Numbered from the stretch's first letter, positions 7,701 through 15,906 are shown. The stretch: 64,000 nucleotides of DNA from Catonella massiliensis (GCF_016651435.1 NZ_JAEPRJ010000001.1:620001-684000); one strand, 5' to 3'. A program made the numbers and translations. The notes: generated by a model from the letters alone, not told the origin.

Positions 7701-8308
7701 TAATTCCTATAGCACCTGCTGTAACTGAAAACTTTGTTGAAAATGTAATTAAGCCAGGCGCAGAGACAAAGGATATAACAAAAGACGGTACTCCACTTGG
7801 TGGAAGTAAGGAGAATACAAACCAGAGCAATTCTAAAAAAATATCCTTTTCTACATCTAAAGAAACTTTCAAAATAAGTAAGGCATTTTTAAAAGCTTTA
7901 GATAAGAGTGAAAGAAACATAACAATAGCAGTTAAAAATGGTGAGGTCACATTATCTGGTAATGAGCTTAAAAATACGATAAAAGGCTCATCTTACTTAA
8001 AGATTGTTAAAAAGAATAATGCGAAAGAAGTCAAAAAAGCCCTTAAGAGTAAAAAACACACAGGGTTTAAGGCGGTATACGGAAAGAGGCTTTATGAGGT
8101 AAAACTTGTAGTAAATGGTAAGAATATCACTAAAACCGCTTCAGCTCTTACCGTTTCGCTTAAGGCAGGAAAGACAAAAAAAGGCAGTATATATGTGCTT
8201 AACCTTAAGACAGGAAAGAAAATTAAGGCAAAGTATGACAAAAAGACAAAGTCAGTTGTATTTAGTACAAAGGAACTTGGAAAATTTGTTGTAACTTTGA
8301 AAAAGTAA
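4730..8308 (+). CDS. Large secreted multi-domain (Ig/IPT-like repeat) surface protein
   Basis: An 1192-aa exported protein. The signal peptide (MKMYKKMFAF..., cleavage near ALADEA about residue 31) is followed by about six to seven tandem beta-type domains of 85-120 residues. They recur in two signatures: a start such as PALPKTGG or VLTNKGGEVEVKLTGEGF, and an end such as YVVSFSVDGGKTF, YKIYISIDGGKTF or YSVMVSLDGGLTY. This resembles IPT/TIG or Ig-like adhesin repeats. A Pro-rich linker (about 980-1010, PVIPSTPVIP type) leads to a basic Lys-rich C-terminal domain. No LPxTG motif or SLH repeats are seen, so attachment may rest on the basic C-terminus. Likely role is adhesion or envelope structure (inference). 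RBS AAAGGAG, monocistronic. Confidence 0.75.
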   Translation: MKMYKKMFAFLLALTLVLSGFNINAESVLADEAATLTDVSITRPEPVPATGGKKAFKLKGSNIKLKDTKAKVTLKGSAEDIADISSTLASVIPDLNEDELRSSINLNLMFPANSEAEDKVYVVSFSVDGGKTFYDKKKDAHESNLSAEPVEIMVKGKYGSGTDTEITPSPVKNPVVSGITVTGQYGELVALSIKGKDLTGAKFKEKVTNEDGTAVEGYSPAKWGKIYDSGFSQNIVLPINNTENDITYKIYISIDGGKTFLEDKAVAVKVPGKAPESNAEVISIKKATRELGNEGASITITINTNEKTTKDKIKTRVTKIYDGVEEIVTGIVVGVDKLKDDGKSFNISASFPKNDRKNAVEYRIEFNAKGSEIEFQSTPVFKATVEGTGIEEEKAMVVYSIKASTPALPKTGGMSNITVRGENIDVDKLVPAITKIVEGVSTPVELKFDKMGGGKSAVFMITFPETLSDKADTYNITIGGKNAIVTVGGRVAGALLDILPSKVYTNKDKTIITVYFDEDIFAVSDDYKELKNGITLIENRDGTETKRKLSENDLVAIDGNRIIITLEAPFDGEINSKIEIGERLLKNSKGNEARKFSYFVEIAKTIINSAEFTKGEVLTNKGGEVEVKLTGEGFMKSLQGLKTPVNTLVKVLENNKSKTELYGIVTKLGKKENSDKIKITTNEEGTEQTIGFTLPANDSEKTKTYSVMVSLDGGLTYSSALGVNILENRAKRLVVSVLPTGENDGKPSLSFMSITSYGTQGGGKEEADITHTETPNGQESKKTWVTAFGANLDKSLTKIRIIDRNGIIWYPLQNEGTSDSTSNFIMVSSDGTGIFGNGNTQMLEVIGMNNILTTETFTYQLAVDGKNYDTETVVTVTVPYDGGAKNTKKEMTEDFIRSVKVSHVTDTGKVLEAETEVRGYSWSKLRSFGIRAKEFANCKVLGYRKDGSEELTPMTGLNEGNVENLKSVQFVYEEKAPVIEPTAPVIPSTPVIPIAPAVTENFVENVIKPGAETKDITKDGTPLGGSKENTNQSNSKKISFSTSKETFKISKAFLKALDKSERNITIAVKNGEVTLSGNELKNTIKGSSYLKIVKKNNAKEVKKALKSKKHTGFKAVYGKRLYEVKLVVNGKNITKTASALTVSLKAGKTKKGSIYVLNLKTGKKIKAKYDKKTKSVVFSTKELGKFVVTLKK

Positions 8309-8438
8309 TTAAATCTGGACTTTTTGCGATATCACCTCGTAGTCTCATACAATAAAATATTTATGCTACTACACTGTGTGGAATGCGATATGTGGCCTAT
8401 GTAGTGAAGAGTTGAGGTTAAGAGTAGTTAGAGTTAAA

Positions 8439-8476
8439 GAACCGGCCTGGGACAAATCCTAAGCCGGTTCTTTTTT
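8439..8476 (+). terminator. Terminator after the surface protein gene
   Basis: GAACCGGC (8439-8446) pairs with GCCGGTTC (8463-8470), followed by six T. It stands 130 bases after the stop codon; the bases between show no other structure. Confidence 0.85.
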
Positions 8477-8495
8477 GCGACAGGAAAATATTTCA

Positions 8496-8548
8496 AGAGA
8501 TTACACATAGGCTAATGTGTTGGTGTAGCCTATGTGCTGTGAATCTCT
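8496..8548. repeat. Large hairpin between convergent genes
   Basis: AGAGATT (8496-8502) pairs with AATCTCT (8542-8548) and, nested, CACATAGGCTA (8504-8514) pairs perfectly with TAGCCTATGTG (8526-8536). There are 18 pairs in total around an 11-base loop. There is no T-run on either strand, so it is not a standard terminator; it may stabilise the 3' end of the minus-strand FliK-like mRNA. Confidence 0.7.
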
Positions 8549-8571
8549 AGGTAATTCCATATTAGATAAAA

Positions 8572-10473
8572 TTACGCCCTCATATCAAAGGTATATCTGC
8601 TAAAATTATTGCTTTCAACCTCAGAAGGGATGAAGTCATTTATAGGGTTAAATTCACCGGACAACAGCCTTCTTTCCTCTTCTTTATCAGTAGTCTTTAT
8701 GACCTCGCTTTTTGGATTAAATCCCTGCTTTGTAAGCGCACTGTCAAGCTCGAAAAGATTGTCTGTTATAAGTTTTCCCGAGCTGTCATCATTGAGGAAG
8801 AACCTTGTAGACACTGTGCCCTCATTTAACTCGATTCTTATGTTCATTCCGCCGAGACTCTTCATGTCAAGGTGGAGGAGACAGGATATACCATTTCCTC
8901 CTGCCACCCTTTTTCTATGCTTGTCGGAATAGACATATAAATCTCCGGTTGTGGTCTGACCGTTCATCCTTATAGGAAGTTCCGTAAAATTATACATCTG
9001 ATTCATTTCATTCATAAAATTCATATTCTGTTTGGTCTGTCCCAAATCAGTAGAAAGCTTGGCAGAGGCCTGCCCTGCTGTATTGTCAGCCAGAGTCTTA
9101 AGCTTATCTATCTGTTCATCCATCCTCTTGTAGATATTAAGAACGGCATCCTTTTCAGTCAGCTCCTCCGCAGACAGAGTCCAATCAGTATGAACAAGCA
9201 TCTTAAGAGTTTTGTGGAAATCATCTGACTTAAGAAGCGCCTGCTTAAGCTCAGGAGGAAGATTGGTGTTACTTAGTATATCTTTAATATGATTAGCTGC
9301 CTCACTAAGGGTTGCACTTTCGGGAAGAAGCCCTGCAAGCATATCATTTGTGGCAGGAAGTCCCTTTCCTGTTAAGTCAGTTACCTGCTTCATAAGATTA
9401 TCAAGCTTTGAAAGGTCAGTTTCAGGCAGGGTTTTTAAGAGGTCTGACAATTCACTAAGACTTAGCTCTCCCTTTATGAGGTTTTGAAGCTTGGCTGCAT
9501 CCACGTCTATGTCAGCATTTTCAAACAAGGTAAACACTTCAAGGCGTTGTTCTTCATTTAATATGGATGAAATAGGAGTTTCGCTTGTTAATGTGACATT
9601 TACAGGTTCTCCATCCTCAGTGATTATACTAGGGTCAGTTACTGTAGCTCCCTCTCCTGCAAGACTGTCTAAAAGCTCTGCAAGATTTGTAGGAGCTGTG
9701 GTAGGAAGACTAGCCTCGTCATTAGCCACAAGTGAAAGTACCAGCTCATCAGGCTCCTTACCTATGTTGAATATATCAAGGAGGTCAGAGGCTAACTTTG
9801 CACCACCCTCTATATTTCCATCAGAAAGCAGACCCTCTATCATTCCAAGCATGTCCTTGAAGTTTTGCTCGGTCGCAGCAGCAAGCTCGGTTCTGCCACT
9901 GCTGTACATTTCAAAGAGCTTTGTAGACTCAGGATTTATATCTAAGCCAGCCTTATTCATAAGTACGAGATTAGTCATAGATATTTCAGGATTTTTGAGG
10001 GATTGTTGGAGCATGCCATTTATCATCTGCTTACTAACGGGATATTCATTTTTAATGAGAGCTGTGACCAGTTCTTCATTTTTAGGGGAAAATGGCAGAC
10101 CGGAGGCGTCAAGAGCCTTATATACTACATTTTCAAGGGTAGTCCCTGTCTGCATAGTTTTTAACATAATATGTCCGTCTTCGCTGTCTACCACCCTAAA
10201 CTTAGCTACATCACCAATGGAAAGCTCAGAGTTGTTATCATATCTGGCTGTCATAGTTTGACCATTTTCAAGCTCTAAGGTCAGCTCCCCAGGGGATATG
10301 TTGGTCACTTGACCTGACAATACCTGTCCCTTAGACAAGCTGTCTGAATTTACTCCACCCGCTGCGCCCCCTGAAACAGCTATCTTAGAGACTTCACTGC
10401 TTTTTGCGACTGATGCCGATTCCCTTCCGCTTGAAATCCCTCCGTTTGGCACTCTTGATATATCTAATGGCAT
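8572..10473 (-). CDS. FliK-like flagellar hook-length control family protein, outside the flagellar operon
   Basis: A 633-aa soluble protein with no signal peptide. It has a beta-rich part near 48-110 (GQVLSGQVTNISPGELTLEL), a long acidic helical middle, and a C-terminal part (about 490-600) that fits the FliK Flg_hook type: LLHLDMKSLGGMNIRIELNEGTVSTRFFLNDD, followed by a segment resembling LxxLxxxLxxxGF. Two AGGAGG-like sites precede the ATG. The operon copy of fliK lies at 58191, so this is a second, solitary member. A sigma-D-like promoter (TACA, 16 bases, TCCGATAG; 10545-10518 on the minus strand) is possible. It could act in motility or be an unrelated protein of the same architecture. 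Confidence 0.6.
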   Translation of the reverse strand: MPLDISRVPNGGISSGRESASVAKSSEVSKIAVSGGAAGGVNSDSLSKGQVLSGQVTNISPGELTLELENGQTMTARYDNNSELSIGDVAKFRVVDSEDGHIMLKTMQTGTTLENVVYKALDASGLPFSPKNEELVTALIKNEYPVSKQMINGMLQQSLKNPEISMTNLVLMNKAGLDINPESTKLFEMYSSGRTELAAATEQNFKDMLGMIEGLLSDGNIEGGAKLASDLLDIFNIGKEPDELVLSLVANDEASLPTTAPTNLAELLDSLAGEGATVTDPSIITEDGEPVNVTLTSETPISSILNEEQRLEVFTLFENADIDVDAAKLQNLIKGELSLSELSDLLKTLPETDLSKLDNLMKQVTDLTGKGLPATNDMLAGLLPESATLSEAANHIKDILSNTNLPPELKQALLKSDDFHKTLKMLVHTDWTLSAEELTEKDAVLNIYKRMDEQIDKLKTLADNTAGQASAKLSTDLGQTKQNMNFMNEMNQMYNFTELPIRMNGQTTTGDLYVYSDKHRKRVAGGNGISCLLHLDMKSLGGMNIRIELNEGTVSTRFFLNDDSSGKLITDNLFELDSALTKQGFNPKSEVIKTTDKEEERRLLSGEFNPINDFIPSEVESNNFSRYTFDMRA

Positions 10474-10611
10474 ATTTCCTCCGTTATTCCTCCTAACAAT
10501 TAACTCATATATTTATACTATCGGATAAAACAGGTGATTTCTGTAGTGATACTATTACTGTGGCAAAGGTAGATGATGTAAAACTAAAATGTGGAAAATT
10601 CCATAATTAGA

Positions 10612-10640
10612 TAGACAGATAAGGCTTTGATAGTTATAAT
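10612..10640 (+). promoter_or_regulatory. Promoter of the YcgR-like gene
   Basis: TAGACA (10612-10617), 17 bases, TATAAT (10635-10640). It may also serve leuS, since only 47 bases separate that gene from the YcgR-like gene and no terminator is seen between them. Confidence 0.55.
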
Positions 10641-10690
10641 AACTAGAGAAGAGTCAGTACTTATTATTTGAAAGGAATTAGGTATCGGGC

Positions 10691-11464
10691 ATGGATGCAA
10701 TCAATACTGGAGTTATTAATATAAATGAACTGCTGCCGGGGGCAATGATAAGCCTGACAGCCAGAAAGGGTGATAAGTCTTACAGGTTTGAAAGCTTTGT
10801 TTTAGAGTTTCAAGAGAAGGAGGACCTGGATTATATAAAGACTCTAAAAGGTGACTATGTGATTGTTGAGCCAATAAGAGTAGAAGATAAGATAATCAAG
10901 TTTGCTGCTGAGGGAGTCAGTTATTTTCTAATAGGTAATCACAAGGAAAAACCGTATTTATTTGAAAAAGTATTCGTAGATAAGATAAATCTTCCTCTAT
11001 ACGGAACGGCGCATATCATCAGGTCGGAAGTGGAAGGAAAGAGATTTAACAGAAGAGATTACTTTAGGCTATGGCTTGGACAGCACTGCAATATTGCACT
11101 AAGAGGAAGCAAAGCCCAGCATGATGCTATGGTGAAGGACATAAGCAGTACAGGTGTCGGACTCATCGTCAAAAAAGAGTATGAAGTCAATGTCGGAGAT
11201 GCCATAGAGATTCAGTTTAATTTTGAAAAATACAATGAGCAAAAAGAAGACTATACCTTTTCACTCCATACCCTTTTGGGGGAAGTAGTAAGGGTGGTTG
11301 ATAAAAATGAAAAGGCTAACCTGGTAGGTTGTAAGTTAACCGAAGGACAGGAAGAAGTAAGCAAATTCATTGCCCAAAGGCAGAGGGAAAGAAACCGGGT
11401 AGGAAGAAAAACAAATGACCTCATCAGTATGTTTGTGGGAAAAGATAGCAATGAAAATGATTAG
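10691..11464 (+). CDS. YcgR-type PilZ protein, c-di-GMP flagellar brake
   Basis: A 257-aa protein with an N-terminal YcgR-like barrel (about 10-110) and a C-terminal PilZ domain (about 118-235). The c-di-GMP motifs are RFNRRDYFR (RxxxR, near 120) and DISSTGVGL ((D/N)xSxxG, near 150). YcgR/DgrA/YpfA proteins bind c-di-GMP and slow the flagellar motor. It is not in the flagellar operon but the same window carries that operon. leuS follows after 47 bases, so the two may be co-transcribed. The RBS (AAAGGA) is farther from the ATG than usual. Confidence 0.88.
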   Translation: MDAINTGVININELLPGAMISLTARKGDKSYRFESFVLEFQEKEDLDYIKTLKGDYVIVEPIRVEDKIIKFAAEGVSYFLIGNHKEKPYLFEKVFVDKINLPLYGTAHIIRSEVEGKRFNRRDYFRLWLGQHCNIALRGSKAQHDAMVKDISSTGVGLIVKKEYEVNVGDAIEIQFNFEKYNEQKEDYTFSLHTLLGEVVRVVDKNEKANLVGCKLTEGQEEVSKFIAQRQRERNRVGRKTNDLISMFVGKDSNEND

Positions 11465-11511
11465 CTTAGATGTATGCAATTTTATTAGTTTAGATAAAAG
11501 GAGATAAGAAA

Positions 11512-13965
11512 ATGCCTGATAATGAAAGAAAACCATATAATCCTGCTGAGATAGAGCCTAAGTGGCAGAAATACTGGGAGAAAAATGAGACCTTTAAGAC
11601 AGATGTCTGGGACTTTAGCAAGCCTAAGTACTATGTACTTGATATGTTCCCTTATCCATCGGGAGTGGGCCTTCACGCAGGACATCCTGAGGGCTATACA
11701 GCTACAGATATCGTATCTAGAATGAAGAGGATGCAGGGCTACAATGTACTTCATCCAATGGGGTACGATTCATTCGGTCTTCCTGCGGAGCAGTATGCAG
11801 TAAGCACAGGCAATAACCCAAATGGCTTTACCGAGAAGAATATAGTGTCATTTTCAAATCAGCTTAAAGAACTTGGCTTTGACTATGACTGGTCAAAGAT
11901 GATAGCTACTTCAGACAAAAATTATTATAAATGGACTCAGTGGATATTTGAGAAGCTCTATGAAAAGGGTTATGCAAAATATATGGATATGCCTGTAAAC
12001 TGGTGCGAAGAGCTTGGTACAGTGCTTTCCAATGATGAAGTAATTGATGGCAAGAGTGAGCGTGGTGGCTTCCCTGTGGTTAGAAAGAATATGAAGCAGT
12101 GGGCTATAGACCAGGTTGCCTTTGCTGAAGAGCTGCTGGAAGGCCTTAACGAGATAGACTGGCCTGAATCAACCAAAGAAATGCAGAGAAACTGGATAGG
12201 AAAAAGCGAGGGCGTAGAGGTTGATTTCAAGATAGTCGGTGGTGGGGAATTCTCCATCTATACAACCTGTATAGAGACTATTTACGGTATCACCTTTATG
12301 GTGCTTGCCCCTGATGGTGAGACAGTTAAGAGCCTTATGCCAAGGATTAAAAATAAAGAAGCAGTACAGAAATACATAGATGAAACCCTCAAAAAGAACG
12401 ATATGGACAGAACTGAACTAAATAAAACAAAGTCTGGCTGTGTGCTTGAGGGAATATATGCTATAAATCCTGTAAACGGTAAGGAAGTCCCTGTATACAT
12501 AGGTGACTTCGTACTTGCAAGCTACGGTACAGGAGCTGTTATGGCGGTTCCAAGCCACGATCAGAGAGATTTTGAGTATTCTGAGGCACATAATATACCA
12601 AGGATACAGGTAATAGACGGTGGTGATGTGAGTGAGCATGCCTTTGAAAAGCAGGATTATCTTGGCAAGGGCTGCAAGCTTATGAATTCTGAAGAATTTA
12701 GCGGACTTACTGTAGAAGAGGCTAAGGAAGCAATCACAGAAAAGCTTGTTAATATGGGAGTGGCAAGAAAGAAAGTCAACTACCACTTCAGGGAGTGGAT
12801 ATTTGCGAGACAGCGTTATTGGGGTGAGCCTATTCCTGTAGTCCATACAGAAGACGGCAGAGTGGTTCTTCTTCCTGAAAGTGAGCTTCCTCTTGTGCTT
12901 CCTGAGCTTGATGATTACAAGGGAAAGAATGGCAAAGCACCTCTTGAAAATGCTACCCAGTGGAAAGAATACAATAAAAACGGCATTAAGGGAAAGCGCG
13001 AAACCTCTACAATGCCAGGTAGTGCAGGAAGTTCCTGGTATTATATGCGCTACATAGACCCTAAGAACAATGATGAATTTGCCAACCAGGAACTCCTAAA
13101 GCACTGGCTCCCTGTAGACCTTTACATAGGCGGACCTGAACATGCGGTGGGACACCTTATGTATTCAAGGATTTGGAACCGTTTCCTTTACAACGAGGGA
13201 CTTTCTCCTGTTAAAGAGCCATTTAAGAAGCTTGTGCATCAGGGAATGATACTTGGCTCAAACGGCATCAAAATGGGTAAGCGTTATCCTGAATATGCGG
13301 TAAATCCAAGCGACATAGTCAGGGATTACGGAGCAGATACACTTAGAATATATGAAATGTTTATGGGACCTCTTGAGGCATCCAAGCCTTGGAGTAAGCA
13401 GGGTGTGGAAGGCTCAAGGAAATTCCTCGGAAGAGTATTCTTCTACTTCTCAAATCCTGAAAACCTTGTAAGAGCCACAGAAGAGGGCTATAACGAACTG
13501 CTGGAAGAGCATAAGCTCATCTACAATCAGACTGTTAAAAAGGTAACAGATGATTTTGAGACTCTTGGCTTTAATACAGCTATAAGCCAGATGATGATAT
13601 TTATGAATTCCGTAACCAAGGGTAAATGCCCTATGGAATACGCTGAAGGCTTTGTAAAGCTGATATCTTGTATCTGCCCTCATCTTGGAGAGGAACTCTG
13701 GGAGATGTTCGGACACACAGGTACAATAGCTTATGAAACCTGGCCTACCTATGATGAGGCAGCTCTTGTAGTAGATACTGTCAAGATAGGCGTACAGGTA
13801 AACGGCAAGGTAAGAGGTACTATTGAAATCGGTGCTGAGGCAGAGGAAGAAGAGGCTATGAAAGAGGCATTTGAGATTGCATCAGTGAATAAAGCAATAG
13901 ATGGAAAGCCTATAAGAAAGGTGATTTATGTAAAGGGCAAGATACTTAATATAGTGGCGAAATAA
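11512..13965 (+). CDS. leuS: Leucyl-tRNA synthetase
   Basis: An 817-aa class I synthetase that charges tRNA-Leu. HIGH motif as HAGH (55-58), CP1 editing domain about 225-415, zinc-less catalytic core, anticodon-binding domain and a C-terminal part with VQVNGKVRG. The KMSKS loop reads KMGKR (587-591). The Thr-rich editing loop reads TTCIET (251-256) where the classical one reads TTRPDT, while the editing Asp in SHDQRD is kept. As I recall the same variants occur in other Clostridia LeuRS, so this is probably a lineage form, not damage. RBS AAAGGAG. No T-box leader is present, since only 47 bases separate it from the upstream gene. Confidence 0.98.
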   Translation: MPDNERKPYNPAEIEPKWQKYWEKNETFKTDVWDFSKPKYYVLDMFPYPSGVGLHAGHPEGYTATDIVSRMKRMQGYNVLHPMGYDSFGLPAEQYAVSTGNNPNGFTEKNIVSFSNQLKELGFDYDWSKMIATSDKNYYKWTQWIFEKLYEKGYAKYMDMPVNWCEELGTVLSNDEVIDGKSERGGFPVVRKNMKQWAIDQVAFAEELLEGLNEIDWPESTKEMQRNWIGKSEGVEVDFKIVGGGEFSIYTTCIETIYGITFMVLAPDGETVKSLMPRIKNKEAVQKYIDETLKKNDMDRTELNKTKSGCVLEGIYAINPVNGKEVPVYIGDFVLASYGTGAVMAVPSHDQRDFEYSEAHNIPRIQVIDGGDVSEHAFEKQDYLGKGCKLMNSEEFSGLTVEEAKEAITEKLVNMGVARKKVNYHFREWIFARQRYWGEPIPVVHTEDGRVVLLPESELPLVLPELDDYKGKNGKAPLENATQWKEYNKNGIKGKRETSTMPGSAGSSWYYMRYIDPKNNDEFANQELLKHWLPVDLYIGGPEHAVGHLMYSRIWNRFLYNEGLSPVKEPFKKLVHQGMILGSNGIKMGKRYPEYAVNPSDIVRDYGADTLRIYEMFMGPLEASKPWSKQGVEGSRKFLGRVFFYFSNPENLVRATEEGYNELLEEHKLIYNQTVKKVTDDFETLGFNTAISQMMIFMNSVTKGKCPMEYAEGFVKLISCICPHLGEELWEMFGHTGTIAYETWPTYDEAALVVDTVKIGVQVNGKVRGTIEIGAEAEEEEAMKEAFEIASVNKAIDGKPIRKVIYVKGKILNIVAK

Positions 13966-14007
13966 AAATTGACAGGGAGATATTGTTTGTCTCCCTGTCA
14001 ATTTTTT
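13965..14007 (+). terminator. Terminator of leuS
   Basis: GACAGGGAGA (13971-13980) pairs perfectly with TCTCCCTGTC (13990-13999), extended by A/T pairs and followed by six T. Because AAAAATT flanks the other side it may also work in reverse. Confidence 0.93.
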
Positions 14008-14120
14008 GGTTAATAAAAGCCTCTTTTTCTTTATTGTTAAATAGTGTATAATAATTACAGTTTGTTTGATTTGATTCATTTTTATTGGGATAGTTTGCAA
14101 AATAAAGAAAGGAGGCAGAC

Positions 14121-15002
14121 TTGCCCAACAAATTGAATGAAGAAAGACTTAAGGATATTTTAGCTGACCTAACCCTGCTTGATGATATTATGATGTCACA
14201 GGTATTTGATAACAACATACCTGCAGCATCCCTATTGCTAAAGGTTATACTTAGAAAAAATGATATAAAAGTAATATCGGTGGTAGGGCAGAAAGTTTTA
14301 AAAAGCAATGAGATAGGTGGAAGAAGTATTAAACTTGATATTCTTGCAGAAGATAGTGAAGGTAAAAGTTACAATGTGGAAATCCAAAGGAGTAAAGATG
14401 GAGCAGATGAACATAGGGCCAGGTTTCACAGCTGTATGCTTGATACAAGGATGTTACAAGCAGGCCAGGATTTTAAGGAGTTAGCGGACTCCTATGTAAT
14501 TTTTATCACAGAAAAGGATTATTTTAAAGAGGGACTTCCTATTTATAGTATTGATAGAGTAATTAAAGAAACACAGAAAAATTTTCTTGACGGTTCGCAT
14601 ATTATATATGTTAATGGGGAGTATGAAGGAAATGACGAAGTTGGAAAACTAATACATGATCTTAAAGAAAAGAATTCAAAGGATATGTATAACAAGGAAT
14701 TGGCAGAAAGCTTGGAATATTTTAAGGAGAAAGGAGATAGAAGAGTTATGAGTTCAAAATGGGAAGAGTTTGTCGAGGAAATTCGTGAAGAAGAAAGGGA
14801 AAAGGCAGAAAAGAAGATTGCTCAAGCAGAAAAAAAGGCAAATAAGGAGAAGACAGAGGCATCGCTGCTTACTACAGTGACAGCAGGAATAGCATATGGC
14901 GTGGGAAAGGATAAAATAATAGAAAGGCTTTGCAAGGAATTTAAGCTCACTAAAAATGCAGCAGAGAAAAAGTATAAAAAATATGCTGTAGAGACTGCAT
15001 AA
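14121..15002 (+). CDS. PD-(D/E)XK nuclease family (Rpn/transposase-like) protein
   Basis: A 293-aa protein of the Rpn group, often annotated as PD-(D/E)XK nuclease family transposase. The nuclease core shows a Glu near 20-25, the Asp in KLDILAED and VEIQR (the ExQ variant of ExK), about residues 72-92. A long charged coiled coil (about 215-255, rich in Glu/Lys) and a small helical C-terminus follow. Start is TTG at 14121 with AAAGGAGG in front; no in-frame ATG fits the alignment to the core. Rpn proteins are known as DNA nucleases acting in recombination and, in some cases, phage defence; the role here is open. Not flanked by recognisable IS ends. Confidence 0.85.
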   Translation: MPNKLNEERLKDILADLTLLDDIMMSQVFDNNIPAASLLLKVILRKNDIKVISVVGQKVLKSNEIGGRSIKLDILAEDSEGKSYNVEIQRSKDGADEHRARFHSCMLDTRMLQAGQDFKELADSYVIFITEKDYFKEGLPIYSIDRVIKETQKNFLDGSHIIYVNGEYEGNDEVGKLIHDLKEKNSKDMYNKELAESLEYFKEKGDRRVMSSKWEEFVEEIREEEREKAEKKIAQAEKKANKEKTEASLLTTVTAGIAYGVGKDKIIERLCKEFKLTKNAAEKKYKKYAVETA

Positions 15003-15019
15003 GTCATTATATAAATTGT

Positions 15020-15051
15020 GAATCCCTCAAGTCGTAAAGATAGAGGGATTC
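15020..15051 (+). terminator. Hairpin just upstream of the sigma-like gene's RBS
   Basis: GAATCCCTC (15020-15028) pairs with GAGGGATTC (15043-15051), followed by TTTGGAGG, the RBS of the next gene. It can act as a leaky terminator for the Rpn gene or influence translation of the sigma-like gene. Confidence 0.5.
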
Positions 15052-15063
15052 TTTGGAGGAAAA

Positions 15064-15906
15064 ATGGCAGATAAACAATATGAATTTGCTACCCGCCTTG
15101 CCGACCTTGTGGCTCAGGCGCAGATTAGCGGAAATAAGGTTCACGAAAGTGATATAAAAGAATTTTTTGAAGACTTAGAACTTGATGATGCTCAGTTTGA
15201 CCATATTTTTGCATACCTTACTGCATCACATATTACAATTGAAGGTTTTGAAACTAAAGAAGAGATTGAGGCTGAGGTTAAAAAATATGAAAACGCTGCG
15301 AAGGAACAGCTTGAAGAAGCAGCAAGAGAAGGCTACGAGAAAAAAAGCAGGATAAAAAAGAAAAACAACAGGAAGGACCTTAAATTCCATTCTGAATTCT
15401 TAAATATGTATCTGGAAGAATTAAGAGACATAGAAAAAATGACTGCAAAAGAAGAAGAAAAGCTTATTAAACTCATACTTAGCGGAGATGAAAAGGCTGA
15501 GGCAGACTATATAGAAAGAAAACTCCATAAAGTAGTGGAATTAGCGAGGGGATTTGAACTAACGGAAGATTATTTTAAGGAGCTGATAGCAGAAGGAAAT
15601 GTAGGACTACTATTGGGTTTAGCTGAGCTAAAAGCTTTAGAAGATGAAAAAGAGCCAATTGAGTTTATTGAAAGCAGAATAGAAAGTGCAATGCAGGACT
15701 TTATCGAAGAGAGCCTTGAGATAGAAAGTACAGCAAACGCTATGGTAGCAAAGGTAAACTTTGTCAGTGACGCAGCCAAAAAAATGAAAGAAATAAACGG
15801 TTCATCACCTACACTTAAAGAACTTGCAAGCTATACTAATTTGACCGAAGCTGAACTAACTGATATCATAGAACTGTCGGGTGATGAGCTAAAAAGTAAC
15901 GAGTGA
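15064..15906 (+). CDS. Degenerate sigma-70-like protein without region 4
   Basis: A 280-aa protein aligned by eye with the primary sigma factor. Residues 1-62 match region 1.1 (DIKEFFEDLELDDAQFDHIFAYL then GIxI-like end). LNMYLEELRDIEKMTAKEEEKL (about 112-135) matches region 1.2. KLHKVVELARGF and LIAEGNVGLLLGLAEL (about 158-195) match regions 2.1-2.2, which contact core polymerase. The 2.3-2.4 stretch (KEPIEFIESRIESAMQDFIEE) has lost the Trp/Tyr/Phe that melt the -10 element, and the region 3-like part ends the protein; region 4 is absent. It could bind core polymerase without promoter recognition, acting as a decoy or modulator (inference), or be a relic. RBS GGAGG is strong and the frame intact. 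Confidence 0.7.
   Translation: MADKQYEFATRLADLVAQAQISGNKVHESDIKEFFEDLELDDAQFDHIFAYLTASHITIEGFETKEEIEAEVKKYENAAKEQLEEAAREGYEKKSRIKKKNNRKDLKFHSEFLNMYLEELRDIEKMTAKEEEKLIKLILSGDEKAEADYIERKLHKVVELARGFELTEDYFKELIAEGNVGLLLGLAELKALEDEKEPIEFIESRIESAMQDFIEESLEIESTANAMVAKVNFVSDAAKKMKEINGSSPTLKELASYTNLTEAELTDIIELSGDELKSNE

Noticed and set aside
9491..10261. 256-aa plus-strand ORF inside the solitary FliK-like gene
   Set aside because: Serine-rich shadow of the minus-strand gene, which has RBS and a recognisable C-terminal domain.
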